From Sphingobium lactosutens (GTDB lineage: Bacteria; Pseudomonadota; Alphaproteobacteria; Sphingomonadales; Sphingomonadaceae), in the NCBI RefSeq assembly GCF_013393185.1, contig NZ_QJQX01000037.1, positions 124,001-188,000 of the forward strand: a stretch of DNA of 64,000 bases, written 5' to 3'. The notes beneath the pieces are model-generated. The model had not been told where the DNA came from. It did not search any database and saw only the letters and a program-made list of their open reading frames with translations. The position numbers and the translations under genes were made by a program. Below, one piece after another: positions 16,360 to 24,595 of this stretch. The number at the start of each line of letters is the position of its first letter. Position 1 is the stretch's first letter.

Positions 16360-17361
16360 ATGAGCAAGCCTATAGTCCTGGTTACGGGCGGCGCCGGCTA
16401 TATTGGCAGCCATGCGGTGCTGGCGCTGAAGGACGCGGGCTACGGCGTGGTGGTGATCGACAATCTGGTCACGGGCTTCCGCTTTGCCGTGCCGGACGGC
16501 GTTGCCTTCGTGCAGGGCGACATTGCCGACCAGCCGCTGGTGCAGGCGACGCTGCGCGAGCATGGCGTGAAGGCGATCATGCATTTCGCAGGTTCGGTCG
16601 TAGTGCCGGAATCGGTCGAGAACCCGCTGAAATATTATCACAACAACAGCGCCAAGACCCGCGACCTGATCGAGAGCGCGGTGGCCGTGGGCGTGCCGCA
16701 CTTCATCTTCTCCTCCACCGCCGCGACCTATGGCATTCCCGAAGAAAGCCCGGTCAGGGAAACGACGCCGCAGCGGCCGATCAATCCCTATGGCATGTCG
16801 AAGCTGATGACCGAATATATGCTGCGCGACGTGGCCGCGGCGCATCCGATCAACTTCTGCGCGCTGCGCTATTTCAACGTCGCGGGCGCTGACCCGGAAG
16901 GGCGCACCGGCCAGTCGACGGCGGGCGCGACCCACCTGATCAAGGTCGCGGTCGAGGCGGCGCTGGGCAAGCGGAGCCATGTGTCGGTGTTCGGCACCGA
17001 TTTCGATACGCCCGACGGCACCGGCGTGCGCGACTATATCCATGTCAGCGACCTCGCCAACGCGCATGTGCTGGCGCTGGAAGCGCTGATCGCCAAGCCG
17101 GAGCAGAATTATCTACTCAACTGCGGCTATGGCCGGGGCTTTTCCGTTCTGGAGGTGCTGGACGCCGTCGATCGCGTCACCAACATGACCATCGACCGCC
17201 GTCTGGAAGGCCGCCGCGCGGGCGACCCGGATTCGCTGATTTCGGACAATCGCGCGATCATGGCGGAATTTCCGTGGGAGCCGCGCTATGCCGATCTGGA
17301 GCAGATCGTGACCCATGCGCTGGCCTGGGAACGCAAGCTGAGCGATTTGCAGGGCGCATGA
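16360..17361 (+). CDS. galE: UDP-glucose 4-epimerase
   Basis: A 333-residue extended SDR that interconverts UDP-glucose and UDP-galactose. NAD-binding GGAGYIGSH is near residue 11, the catalytic Y144 and K148 are in NPYGMSK, and FSSTAATYG and ALRYFNVAGAD are GalE signatures. The ATG at 16360 lies directly behind the fadB terminator, whose 3' arm holds the apparent Shine-Dalgarno. The stop overlaps the next gene by 4 nt (ATGA), so galE, the YbaK-like gene and pgl form one operon. Supply of UDP-sugars for envelope polysaccharide is the likely role. Confidence 0.93.
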   Translation: MSKPIVLVTGGAGYIGSHAVLALKDAGYGVVVIDNLVTGFRFAVPDGVAFVQGDIADQPLVQATLREHGVKAIMHFAGSVVVPESVENPLKYYHNNSAKTRDLIESAVAVGVPHFIFSSTAATYGIPEESPVRETTPQRPINPYGMSKLMTEYMLRDVAAAHPINFCALRYFNVAGADPEGRTGQSTAGATHLIKVAVEAALGKRSHVSVFGTDFDTPDGTGVRDYIHVSDLANAHVLALEALIAKPEQNYLLNCGYGRGFSVLEVLDAVDRVTNMTIDRRLEGRRAGDPDSLISDNRAIMAEFPWEPRYADLEQIVTHALAWERKLSDLQGA

Positions 17362-17837
17362 GCGAGGCCAGCGTCCGCGCCTTCTTTGCCGAAAAGGCGC
17401 CCGATGTCGCGATCATCGACCAGGGCGTCAGCACCGCGACGGTGATCGAGGCGGCCGCCGCGCTGGGTGTCGAGCCGGCGCGGATCGCCAAGACATTGTC
17501 GCTGCGCGTGGGGGATGCGGTCGTGCTGGTCTGCGCGCGTGGAGACGCCCGCCTGTCGAATGGCAAGGCCAAGGCGGCGCTTGGCGCCAAGCCCCGCATG
17601 CTGGGCGGGCATGAGGTGGAGGAACTGACCGGCCATCCGGTGGGCGGCGTCTGCCCCTTCGGCCTGCCCTCTCCCCTACCCGTTTATTGCGACGTGTCGT
17701 TGAAGGATTTCGCGACCGTCTTTCCGGCGGCGGGATCGCGAACGACATCGGTCGAACTGACGCCGGACCGGCTTGCCGCCTTGACCGGGGCGCAATGGAT
17801 AGACATCTGCACGCTTCCTGAAACCGTCGAGGGATAG
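17358..17837 (+). CDS. YbaK/EbsC-type aminoacyl-tRNA deacylase
   Basis: A 159-residue single-domain trans-editing protein. K45 in ARIAKTLSLR corresponds to the catalytic lysine of YbaK/ProX proteins, and GGVCPFGLPSPLPVYCD is the conserved GGxxPxG segment. Such enzymes remove wrongly attached amino acids (Cys, Ala or others) from tRNA. The precise substrate is not readable. The ATG overlaps the galE stop and the stop is 2 nt from the pgl start, so translation is coupled across the three genes. Confidence 0.85.
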   Translation: MSEASVRAFFAEKAPDVAIIDQGVSTATVIEAAAALGVEPARIAKTLSLRVGDAVVLVCARGDARLSNGKAKAALGAKPRMLGGHEVEELTGHPVGGVCPFGLPSPLPVYCDVSLKDFATVFPAAGSRTTSVELTPDRLAALTGAQWIDICTLPETVEG

Positions 17838-17839
17838 CC

Positions 17840-18532
17840 ATGCCGACCGAACATCTTTTCGCCACCGGGGCGCAGGCCGCCGCCGACATTGCCACCCGCA
17901 TCGCGACGATCCTGTCCACCGCCATTGCCGAGCGCGGCGTGGCGAGCATCGCCGTGTCGGGCGGCCGTTCGCCCCGGCCGGTGCTGGAGGCGCTGTCGAA
18001 GGCGCCGCTCGACTGGACGAAGCTGGTCGTGACCCTGGTCGACGAGCGCTGGGTCGAGCCGGTGAGCGCCGACAGCAACGAGCGGCTGGTTCGCGAGACG
18101 CTGTTGCAGGGAGCGGCGGCAGCGGCGCGCTTCGTGCCGATGAAGACTGACGCTGCCGACGCTTATGCCGGTCAACCGGCGGTCGAAGCGGCGTTCGCAG
18201 ACCTGCCCTGGCCGCTTGACATCATCCTGCTGGGCATGGGCGATGACGGGCATACGGCATCGCTGTTTCCGGAAGGCCAGGAATTGGCGGAGGGCCTGTC
18301 GTCTACGGCGCTGACCATCGCCGCGACGCCGCCCGTCGCGCCGCATCAGCGTATGTCGCTGACGGCGAATGCCATTCTCCAGAGCCGCCATGTCTTCCTC
18401 CAGATCGGCGGCGCGGAAAAGAAAGCGGTCTATGATCGCGCTTTGGCGGTCGGCGCGGTCGAGGAACTGCCGATCCGCTTGGCGCTGTTGCAGGACAAGG
18501 TGCCGGTCGAGGTGTGGATCAGCGAAGCCTGA
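17840..18532 (+). CDS. pgl: 6-phosphogluconolactonase
   Basis: A 230-residue enzyme of the DevB type (NagB-like fold) that hydrolyses 6-phosphogluconolactone in the Entner-Doudoroff and pentose phosphate routes. Signatures are AVSGGRSPRPVLEAL, VTLVDERWV and LGMGDDGHTASLFP. Length is normal. It follows the YbaK-like gene after 2 nt. zwf and edd are not in the window. A family B palindromic repeat begins 9 nt after the stop and may end the transcript. Confidence 0.92.
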   Translation: MPTEHLFATGAQAAADIATRIATILSTAIAERGVASIAVSGGRSPRPVLEALSKAPLDWTKLVVTLVDERWVEPVSADSNERLVRETLLQGAAAAARFVPMKTDAADAYAGQPAVEAAFADLPWPLDIILLGMGDDGHTASLFPEGQELAEGLSSTALTIAATPPVAPHQRMSLTANAILQSRHVFLQIGGAEKKAVYDRALAVGAVEELPIRLALLQDKVPVEVWISEA

Positions 18533-18540
18533 TTCAACTT

Positions 18541-18652
18541 CCGTTCGTTTCGAGCGCGTCAAGAAACGAGGAGCGCTGCGCTAGCTGTTTCTCGACGCAG
18601 TTTATCTTGAGCGCCTGCCTTGGCAGGCAGTCGAAGGACTCGAAACGAACGG
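18541..18652. repeat. REP-like palindromic repeat, family B, copy 2
   Basis: A 112-bp element. CCGTTCGTTTCGAG at its left end is the reverse complement of CTCGAAACGAACGG at its right end, and GCCTGCC-TT-GGCAGGC forms an inner hairpin. It fills the space between the convergent pgl and small membrane protein genes. The left end is identical over 17 bases to the copy at 62406. Confidence 0.85.
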
Positions 18653-18659
18653 AGGATTT

Positions 18660-18923
18660 TTAGCTGGCTGGCTCATGCTTCGAGATCAGGTAGCGCCACA
18701 CGCCCACGACGTTGATCGCCAGCATGGCGACATTCTGCCAGCCGATCCCTTCGCTATCCTTATCGAGAAAGCCCCAGCCGATCAGCGCGATGGAACTGGT
18801 GACGAACAGGACGAAGGCCCAGCCCGTGACGCGTCGCCCCAGGTTCAGCGACACGATGAGGGCGGCCAGCGCCGCGGCGCCGGCGCCATAATATTGCAGG
18901 GCGGTGAGCAGCGTCGGGTTCAT
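18660..18923 (-). CDS. Small three-helix membrane protein
   Basis: An 87-residue protein I cannot assign to a characterised family. It has three hydrophobic stretches: ALQYYGAGAAALAALIVSL, WAFVLFVTSSIALIGWGFL and VAMLAINVVGVWRYLI. The end ISKHEPAS is polar. The composition resembles small inner-membrane proteins next to transport or envelope genes. It is convergent with pgl and divergent from the aminotransferase gene, 58 bp apart. It is real by codon pattern and membrane topology, but the function is unknown. Confidence 0.6.
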   Translation of the reverse strand: MNPTLLTALQYYGAGAAALAALIVSLNLGRRVTGWAFVLFVTSSIALIGWGFLDKDSEGIGWQNVAMLAINVVGVWRYLISKHEPAS

Positions 18924-18981
18924 GCCGGCAGGAACGCGGCGGCCATGGACATGGTTGCGGCACAGTTATAGGCACGCGCCC

Positions 18982-20118
18982 ATGGTTGCCGAGATAGACC
19001 CCTTCCACGCCATCGCGATCAGTCGCGAGGCCCACGCCCTTGAAGCCGAGGGGCGCTCCATCCTCCATATGGAGTTCGGCCAGCCGTCGACCGGCGCACC
19101 GGCCGCCGCCATCGCGGTAGCGCATGAGGTGCTGGACACCGACCCCATGGGCTATTGGGAAAGCCCGGCGCTCAAGGAACGGATCGCGCGCCATTATGCC
19201 GATCGGCACGGCGTTGCGGTCGACCCGGAACAGATATTGCTGACCTGCGGCGCTTCGCCCGGCCTTGTGCTGGCGCTCACCTGCCTGTTCCGGCCCGGCG
19301 CCCGCGTCGCCACCGCGCGGCCGGGCTATGTCGCCTATCGCAACAATCTGAAGGCGCTGTATCTGGAGCCGGTCGAGGTCGCCTGCGGCCCCGCCGAACG
19401 CTACCAGATCAGCGCCGATGCGCTCGCGGCGCTTGATCCCGCGCCGGATGGCCTGATCCTCGCCAGCCCGGCCAATCCGACCGGCACGATCATCCCGGCG
19501 GACGAGCTGGCGCGCATCGCGAAGGTCTGCGCGGAGCGCGGCATCCGTATCATTTCCGATGAAATCTATCACGGCTTGAGCTTCGGCGAGCCGGCGCATT
19601 CCATGCTGGAATATGCGTCTGACGCGGTGATCGTGAACAGCTTTTCCAAATATTACAGCATGGCCGGGTGGCGGCTGGGCTGGATCGTGGTGCCCGAAGA
19701 GCTGATCGGCGTGGCGCGGGCGCGGATGGGCAATCTGTTCCTGACGCCGCCGGTACTGGCGCAGCGCGCGGGGCTGACCGCGTTCGACTGCACCGAGGAA
19801 CTGGAGGGGCATGTCGACAGCTATCGGCGCAACCGGCAATTGCTGCTCGACGCCCTGCCCGCGCTGGGCCTCGCCAGCATCGCGCCGCCCGACGGCGCTT
19901 TCTACATCTATGCCGACATCAGCCACCTTACCAATGACAGTTTGAGCTTCTGCCAGAAGCTGCTGCGCGAAACCGGGGTGGCGACCGCGCCGGGGATCGA
20001 TTTCGATCCGGTCGACGGCCATCGCTTCATCCGCTTCAGCTTCGCCGTGTCGACCGACCGGGTCGAGGACGCGATCGCGCGGATGATCCCCTGGTTTCAG
20101 GCGCAGGGTGGGCGCTAA
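18982..20118 (+). CDS. Class I/II PLP-dependent aminotransferase
   Basis: A 378-residue fold-type I aminotransferase. The PLP lysine is in VNSFSKYYSMAGWRLGW, with the phosphate-binding region SPANPTGTI and the conserved SDEIYHGLSF. Overall it resembles the aspartate/aromatic (AspC/PatA-like) branch. The start at 18982 (MVAEIDPFHA) removes an upstream extension not seen in the family. Its stop overlaps tail-to-tail with that of a chorismate mutase gene, which hints at aromatic amino acid or phenylpyruvate metabolism, but the donor and acceptor cannot be read from sequence. Confidence 0.85.
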   Translation: MVAEIDPFHAIAISREAHALEAEGRSILHMEFGQPSTGAPAAAIAVAHEVLDTDPMGYWESPALKERIARHYADRHGVAVDPEQILLTCGASPGLVLALTCLFRPGARVATARPGYVAYRNNLKALYLEPVEVACGPAERYQISADALAALDPAPDGLILASPANPTGTIIPADELARIAKVCAERGIRIISDEIYHGLSFGEPAHSMLEYASDAVIVNSFSKYYSMAGWRLGWIVVPEELIGVARARMGNLFLTPPVLAQRAGLTAFDCTEELEGHVDSYRRNRQLLLDALPALGLASIAPPDGAFYIYADISHLTNDSLSFCQKLLRETGVATAPGIDFDPVDGHRFIRFSFAVSTDRVEDAIARMIPWFQAQGGR

Positions 20119-20411
20119 CCCCGCGTCCGGTCGAACTCGTCCATCTCATAGGCGATGGAGGCTTCGACCAGTTGCTCCCACAGGTCGGCGATGACGGACG
20201 CGGGCGCCCCCAGCCGTTCGGCTTCGACGCGGGCATTGTCGATCACCTGGGCCTTGCGCGCCTCGTCACGGACGGCGCCGCGGTCGGGCTTGATCCGCGC
20301 GGCGGCGCGCATATGGGCGAAACGAAGGTCGAGCAGGGCGACAAGCTGGCGGTCGATCTCGTCGACACCGGCGCGCACCTGCGCCATGCTGCTATAGCTA
20401 TCGGGGTTCAT
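20115..20411 (-). CDS. Chorismate mutase, AroQ type
   Basis: A 98-residue all-helical monofunctional chorismate mutase that converts chorismate to prephenate. The pattern VDEIDRQLVALLDLRFAHM, then RIKPDRGAVRDEARKAQVI and the final helix WEQLVEASIAYEMDEF matches AroQ enzymes (residues ~12-95). The ATG at 20411 is the first M after the upstream frame turns low-complexity. Its TAG shares bases with the TAA of the convergent aminotransferase gene. Confidence 0.87.
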   Translation of the reverse strand: MNPDSYSSMAQVRAGVDEIDRQLVALLDLRFAHMRAAARIKPDRGAVRDEARKAQVIDNARVEAERLGAPASVIADLWEQLVEASIAYEMDEFDRTRG

Positions 20412-20451
20412 GGCGCATGGAATTAGGCCGCCTACCCTGCCCTGTCGAGGC

Positions 20452-20480
20452 TTGACATCGCCCCCCCTTGTCGCCATAGG
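20452..20480 (+). promoter_or_regulatory. Candidate rpsD promoter
   Basis: TTGACA (20452-20457) and CATAGG (20475-20480) are 17 bp apart, a good housekeeping sigma match for -35 and spacing. The leader to the rpsD ATG would be about 135 nt, long enough for a structured autoregulatory element. GAAGGA lies about 8 nt before the ATG. Confidence 0.5.
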
Positions 20481-20621
20481 CCCGCCTTCGCGATTGGCTC
20501 CGCATCCCGGTGAAGCGGCGGCCCTGTCCCTGAAACATGGAAAACAGGCGATACCGGGAAAAACATCCTCCCTCCCGAAAGCTGGGTGGATCAACGTTGT
20601 TAGCATATCGAAGGACAGATC

Positions 20622-21236
20622 ATGTCGAAGCGTTCCAGCGCAAAGTATAAAATCGACCGCCGCATGGGCGAGAATATCTGGGGTCGCCCCAAGAGCCCGG
20701 TCAACAAGCGTGAATATGGTCCCGGTCAGCACGGCCAGCGCCGCAAGGGCAAGATGTCGGACTATGGCATCCAGCTGCGCGCCAAGCAGAAGCTGAAGGG
20801 CTATTATGGCGACATCACCGAAAAGCAGTTCAAGAAGAACTATTTCGAAGCCAGCCGCATGAAGGGCGACACCGGCCAGAACCTGATCGGTCTGCTGGAG
20901 CGCCGCCTGGACGCCGTCGTCTACCGCGCCAAGTTCGCGCCGACCATCTTCTCGGCTCGCCAGATCGTTTCGCACGGCCACATCTATGTGAACGGCGTGA
21001 AGTGCAACATCGCCTCGCGTCTGGTGAAGCCGGGGGACGAAATCACCTTGGGCAAGAAGGCGCAGGAAATGGCGCTGGTTCTGGAAGCGCAGAGCCTGCC
21101 CGAGCGCGACATCCCCGACTATGTGTCGCCGGACGGCACCGCCAAGATCACTTATGTCCGCGTTCCGACGCTGGACGAAGTCCCTTACCCGGTGAAGATG
21201 GAACCGAATCTGGTCGTCGAATTCTATTCGCGCTAA
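20622..21236 (+). CDS. rpsD: 30S ribosomal protein S4
   Basis: A 204-residue primary 16S rRNA-binding protein needed for small-subunit assembly. It starts [22 protein letters not shown], in the alphaproteobacterial form without the N-terminal zinc cysteines. The S4 RNA-binding domain covers about residues 95-160 ([30 protein letters not shown]). It is a stand-alone gene here, with its own promoter and a strong terminator. Confidence 0.97.
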   Translation: MSKRSSAKYKIDRRMGENIWGRPKSPVNKREYGPGQHGQRRKGKMSDYGIQLRAKQKLKGYYGDITEKQFKKNYFEASRMKGDTGQNLIGLLERRLDAVVYRAKFAPTIFSARQIVSHGHIYVNGVKCNIASRLVKPGDEITLGKKAQEMALVLEAQSLPERDIPDYVSPDGTAKITYVRVPTLDEVPYPVKMEPNLVVEFYSR

Positions 21237-21260
21237 TCGGTTTTCCGAACAGAGTTACAG

Positions 21261-21293
21261 AAAAGGGCGGCCCCGCAAGGAGCCGCCCTTTTT
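21261..21293 (+). terminator. rpsD intrinsic terminator
   Basis: AAAAGGGCGGC (21261-21271) pairs with GCCGCCCTTTT (21282-21292) around a 10-nt loop, and a T run closes it. It lies 24 nt after the rpsD stop. Confidence 0.9.
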
Positions 21294-21368
21294 GCTGCGC
21301 GCAACATTCTTGCGCGGCCGGTCTCGCGGTGGCATCACCTGCGCATTCGTAAAATAAAGGGACACATC

Positions 21369-23039
21369 ATGCGCAGTTCCATCGCAGCGATCGCCGCCAT
21401 TCTTGCCCTGTCCGCGCCTGCCGCGGGCATCGCCGCGCCCGCCAAGTCCGCCGCCGCCAAGAGCGCCGAACCGTCGATCGAGACGATGAAGCGGCTGGTG
21501 AAGGAGCTTTCGTCCGATGCGTTCGAAGGCCGCGCGCCCGGCACCGCCGGCGAGGAGAAGACGCTCGCCCTGCTCGCCGCCGAGTTCGGCAAGCTGGGCC
21601 TGAAGCCCGGCAACAAGGGCAGCTGGTTCCAGGACGTGCCGCTGGTCGAGATCACTGCGAAGAATGTCTCCGCGCTCAGCTTCAGCGGTGGCAAGACGCC
21701 CGTCACCGCCGCCTATGGCCCGGAAATGGTGATCGGCACCTACCGCACCACGGAAAAGCATATCGATCTGAAGAACAGCCCGGTCGTCTTCGTCGGCTAT
21801 GGCATCAATGCCCCGGAAAAGGGCTGGAACGACTATGCGGGCCTGGACGTCAAGGGCAAGACGGTCGTCATCCTGGTCAACGACCCGGACTATGAGACGC
21901 AGGGGCTGACCGGTCCCTTCAACGGCCGCGCCATGACCTATTATGGCCGCTGGACCTATAAATATGAGGAAGCCGCGCGGCAGGGCGCGGCCGCCGCGAT
22001 CATCGTGCATGACACGGCGCCGGCTGCCTATGGCTGGAACGTCGTCCAGTCGAGCTGGACCGGCGCGCAGCATGTCGCCGACAGCGCCGACGGCAATGCG
22101 GGCCAGTCGTCCGCGATCGGCTGGGTCACGAAGGACAAGGCGGCGGCGCTTTTCGCCAGCGCCGGGCTGGACCTCGACGCGCAGATGGCGGCCGCGAAGA
22201 AGCAGGGCTTCAAGGCGGTGCCGCTGACCGGCGTGACCGCGAATGTTTCCTTCGACAATGAGTTGCGCAAGCATAGCTCGAAAAATGTCGTGGCGCTGCT
22301 GCCGGGCAAGACGCGGCCGGACGAATATGTACTCTACAGCGCGCACTGGGACCATCTGGGCCACTGCCAGGCGGCGCCCGACGGCGACGACATCTGCAAC
22401 GGCGCGGTGGACAATGCCACCGGCACCGCCGCTCTGGTGGCGTTGGCGCAGGCCAATGTGAAGGCCGGCCCCACCGACCGCAGCCAGGTCTTCCTGGCCG
22501 TGACCGGTGAGGAATCCGGCCTGCTGGGATCGGACTATTATGGCAGGAACCCGGTCTTCCCCTTCGCCAGGACGGTCGGCGGCGTGAACATGGATGCGCT
22601 CAGCGTCGCGGGCCTCGCCAGGAATGTCGTCGTCATCGGCAAGGGCAAGTCGCAGCTCGACGCCTATCTGGATCGTGCGCTGACGGCACAGGGGCGGGTC
22701 GCGACGCTCGAACCGACGCCGGAAAAGGGCTATTATTATCGCTCCGACCATTTCAGCTTCGCCAAGCACGGCCTGCCGATGCTCTATTTCGAGGGCGGCG
22801 AGGATCTGGTGAAGGGCGGCACCGCCGCAGGCATGGCCGCGGCGGAAGATTATACCAAGAACCGCTATCATGGTCCCAAGGACGAATATGATCCCAATTG
22901 GGACTGGACCGGCGTGCTGGCGGACCTGAAGCTCTATTATGGCGTCGGCCGCGAGTTGGCGTCCACGAGCGACTGGCCCAACTGGGTAGAGGGCGACGAG
23001 TTCCGCGCCATCCGCGACAAGGACCGGGCCGGGAAGTGA
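21369..23039 (+). CDS. Secreted M28-family zinc metallopeptidase
   Basis: A 556-residue exported peptidase. A signal peptide covers about residues 1-23 (MRSSIAAIAAILALSAPAAG, then IAA). A PA-like inserted domain (about 130-270) precedes the M28 catalytic core. Zinc and catalytic residues are visible in SAHWDHLG, GAVDNATGTA, VTGEESGLLGSDYYG, VNMDALS and RSDHFSFAKHG. Substrate is probably peptide N-termini in the periplasm or outside. It stands alone behind the rpsD terminator, with a GC-rich hairpin after its stop. Confidence 0.88.
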   Translation: MRSSIAAIAAILALSAPAAGIAAPAKSAAAKSAEPSIETMKRLVKELSSDAFEGRAPGTAGEEKTLALLAAEFGKLGLKPGNKGSWFQDVPLVEITAKNVSALSFSGGKTPVTAAYGPEMVIGTYRTTEKHIDLKNSPVVFVGYGINAPEKGWNDYAGLDVKGKTVVILVNDPDYETQGLTGPFNGRAMTYYGRWTYKYEEAARQGAAAAIIVHDTAPAAYGWNVVQSSWTGAQHVADSADGNAGQSSAIGWVTKDKAAALFASAGLDLDAQMAAAKKQGFKAVPLTGVTANVSFDNELRKHSSKNVVALLPGKTRPDEYVLYSAHWDHLGHCQAAPDGDDICNGAVDNATGTAALVALAQANVKAGPTDRSQVFLAVTGEESGLLGSDYYGRNPVFPFARTVGGVNMDALSVAGLARNVVVIGKGKSQLDAYLDRALTAQGRVATLEPTPEKGYYYRSDHFSFAKHGLPMLYFEGGEDLVKGGTAAGMAAAEDYTKNRYHGPKDEYDPNWDWTGVLADLKLYYGVGRELASTSDWPNWVEGDEFRAIRDKDRAGK

Positions 23040-23045
23040 AGAGCA

Positions 23046-23075
23046 GGCTGGCGACGGGAAAATCTGTCGCCAGCC
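23046..23075. terminator. Hairpin after the M28 peptidase gene
   Basis: GGCTGGCGAC (23046-23055) and GTCGCCAGCC (23066-23075) form a perfect 10-bp stem. The tract after it is CTTCATCTT, poor in U, so it is a moderate terminator candidate. Confidence 0.55.
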
Positions 23076-23102
23076 CTTCATCTTCCTGCTTATAAAGACC
23101 GC

Positions 23103-23456
23103 ATGAGCCAGAAATTCGACCGGCGCGTCCTGCCGATCACTTCCGCAGTCGCCGCCGCCCTTCTCGCCACCGGCTGTTCGCGCAGTCCCGACACTGCCGA
23201 TTCCGACCTGCGCGTGTGCAAGGATGCGCAAGGTCGTCGGGTCGAGGACAGCAATTGTCATTCGCGTAGCAGTGGCGTCGGCACGGCGGCATTCGCCTGG
23301 TATTTCCTCAGTCGCGGCAGCCCGGTCGCGCGGGTCGGCCAGCCCTTGAGCGGCGGATCGATCGCGCCGACCTTCGGCAAGATCTATCGTCAGGCGTCGC
23401 CCGCCACGGTGACGCGCGGCGGACTGGGCGGCTCCGGGCGCAGCAGCCTCAGCTGA
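23103..23456 (+). CDS. Small lipoprotein, YgiB-like position
   Basis: A 117-residue protein with a signal peptide and the lipobox LLATGC (cysteine at residue 25), so it is an outer- or inner-membrane lipoprotein. A middle part with CKDAQGRRVEDSNC has two cysteines that could form a disulfide. The C-terminal half is Gly/Ser-rich and resembles the tail of DUF1190/YgiB proteins (GKIYRQ). Its stop overlaps the next start by 1 nt, and the next gene is YgiC-like, the same gene order as ygiB-ygiC in E. coli. The DUF1190 assignment is therefore an inference from context plus weak similarity. Confidence 0.65.
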   Translation: MSQKFDRRVLPITSAVAAALLATGCSRSPDTADSDLRVCKDAQGRRVEDSNCHSRSSGVGTAAFAWYFLSRGSPVARVGQPLSGGSIAPTFGKIYRQASPATVTRGGLGGSGRSSLS

Positions 23457-24592
23457 TGGAGCGGATCGATTGCACGCCTCGCCCCGACTGGCAGCATCGG
23501 GTCGAGGAACTTGGCCTCGTCTGGCACGGTGCGAACGCCCAGCCCTATTGGGACGAAACCGCCGCCTATCGCTTCACGCCTGCGCAGATCGAGGAAATCG
23601 AGACGGCGACGGCGGAACTCTATCGCCTCTTCATCGACGCGGGCCAGCATGTGCTGGATCACGGCCTGCTCGGCGATTTCGGTATTCCCGATTTCTGTCA
23701 TGAGGCGATCCGGCAAAGCTGGGACGGAGAGCCTGCCGCGCTCAACTATGGCCGGTTCGACCTCGGCTATGACGGGGCCGGGCCGCCCAAATTGTTCGAG
23801 TTCAACTGTGATACGCCGACCAGCCTGCTGGAAGCCTCGGTCATACAGTGGGACTGGAAGGAAAGCGCCTTTCCGGACGCCGACCAGTTCAACAGCCTGC
23901 ATGAGCGGCTGGTCGCCCGATGGCGCGCCATCGCGCCGCCGCGTGGCACGTCCATGCTCCATCTCACCTATGTCGACGGCAATATGGGCGAGGATGCGGT
24001 GACGGTCGCCTATATGGCGGATCTGGCGCGGGAGGCGGGGATCGATACCCAGTTGATCCTGACGACGGATCTTGGCTGGGACAGCGCCAGTCGCCGCTTC
24101 GTCGACCTGGACTATCGCCCGATCGATGCGCTCTATCATCTCTATCCATGGGAATGGATCGTGCATGAGCCATTTGGCCGCGAGGTGATCGAAAGCCTGT
24201 CCTCGACGCTCTGGATCGAGCCGATCTGGAAGATGATCTGGAGCAACAAGGCGATCCTGCCGATCCTATGGGAGCTATTCCCCGGCCATCCCAACCTGCT
24301 GGAGGCGAGCCGCGCTCCGATAGCGGGCGATCATGTGGCAAAGCCGCTGCTCGCGCGCGAGGGCGCCAATGTCCGCATCGTCAGGGACGGCATGACTGTG
24401 GCGCAGAGCGGCGGAGACTATGGCGAGGAAGGCCATGTGTATCAGCGCCTCTTCACCCTGCCCGGCGAAGGCGAACGGCGGCCCGTGCTGGGCAGTTGGG
24501 TGGTCGATGGCGAACCGGCCGGCATGGGCATCCGCGAAGACGGCCCCATCACCGGCAATGGCGCTCGTTTCGTACCGCATATCATCGCCTGA
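23456..24592 (+). CDS. Glutathionylspermidine-synthase-like ATP-grasp ligase (YgiC type)
   Basis: A 378-residue protein matching the synthetase half of Gsp and E. coli YgiC/YjfC. Recognisable segments are KLFEFNCDTPTSLLEASV (substrate/ATP site), THLTYVDGN-like LTYVDGNMGEDA, YPWEWIVHEPFG, KPLLAREGANV and the end GNGARFVPHIIA. No amidase domain is present, as in YgiC. Such proteins bind ATP, but glutathionylspermidine synthesis has not been shown for the short forms. It overlaps the lipoprotein gene. Two polyamine genes (aguA, aguB) lie within 3 kb, which may or may not be meaningful. Confidence 0.85.
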   Translation: MERIDCTPRPDWQHRVEELGLVWHGANAQPYWDETAAYRFTPAQIEEIETATAELYRLFIDAGQHVLDHGLLGDFGIPDFCHEAIRQSWDGEPAALNYGRFDLGYDGAGPPKLFEFNCDTPTSLLEASVIQWDWKESAFPDADQFNSLHERLVARWRAIAPPRGTSMLHLTYVDGNMGEDAVTVAYMADLAREAGIDTQLILTTDLGWDSASRRFVDLDYRPIDALYHLYPWEWIVHEPFGREVIESLSSTLWIEPIWKMIWSNKAILPILWELFPGHPNLLEASRAPIAGDHVAKPLLAREGANVRIVRDGMTVAQSGGDYGEEGHVYQRLFTLPGEGERRPVLGSWVVDGEPAGMGIREDGPITGNGARFVPHIIA

Positions 24593-24595
24593 CGC

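Noticed and set aside
14067..16367. Minus-strand open frame of 766 codons opposite fadB
   Set aside because: A shadow of fadB; the codon pattern and domain content support only the plus strand.
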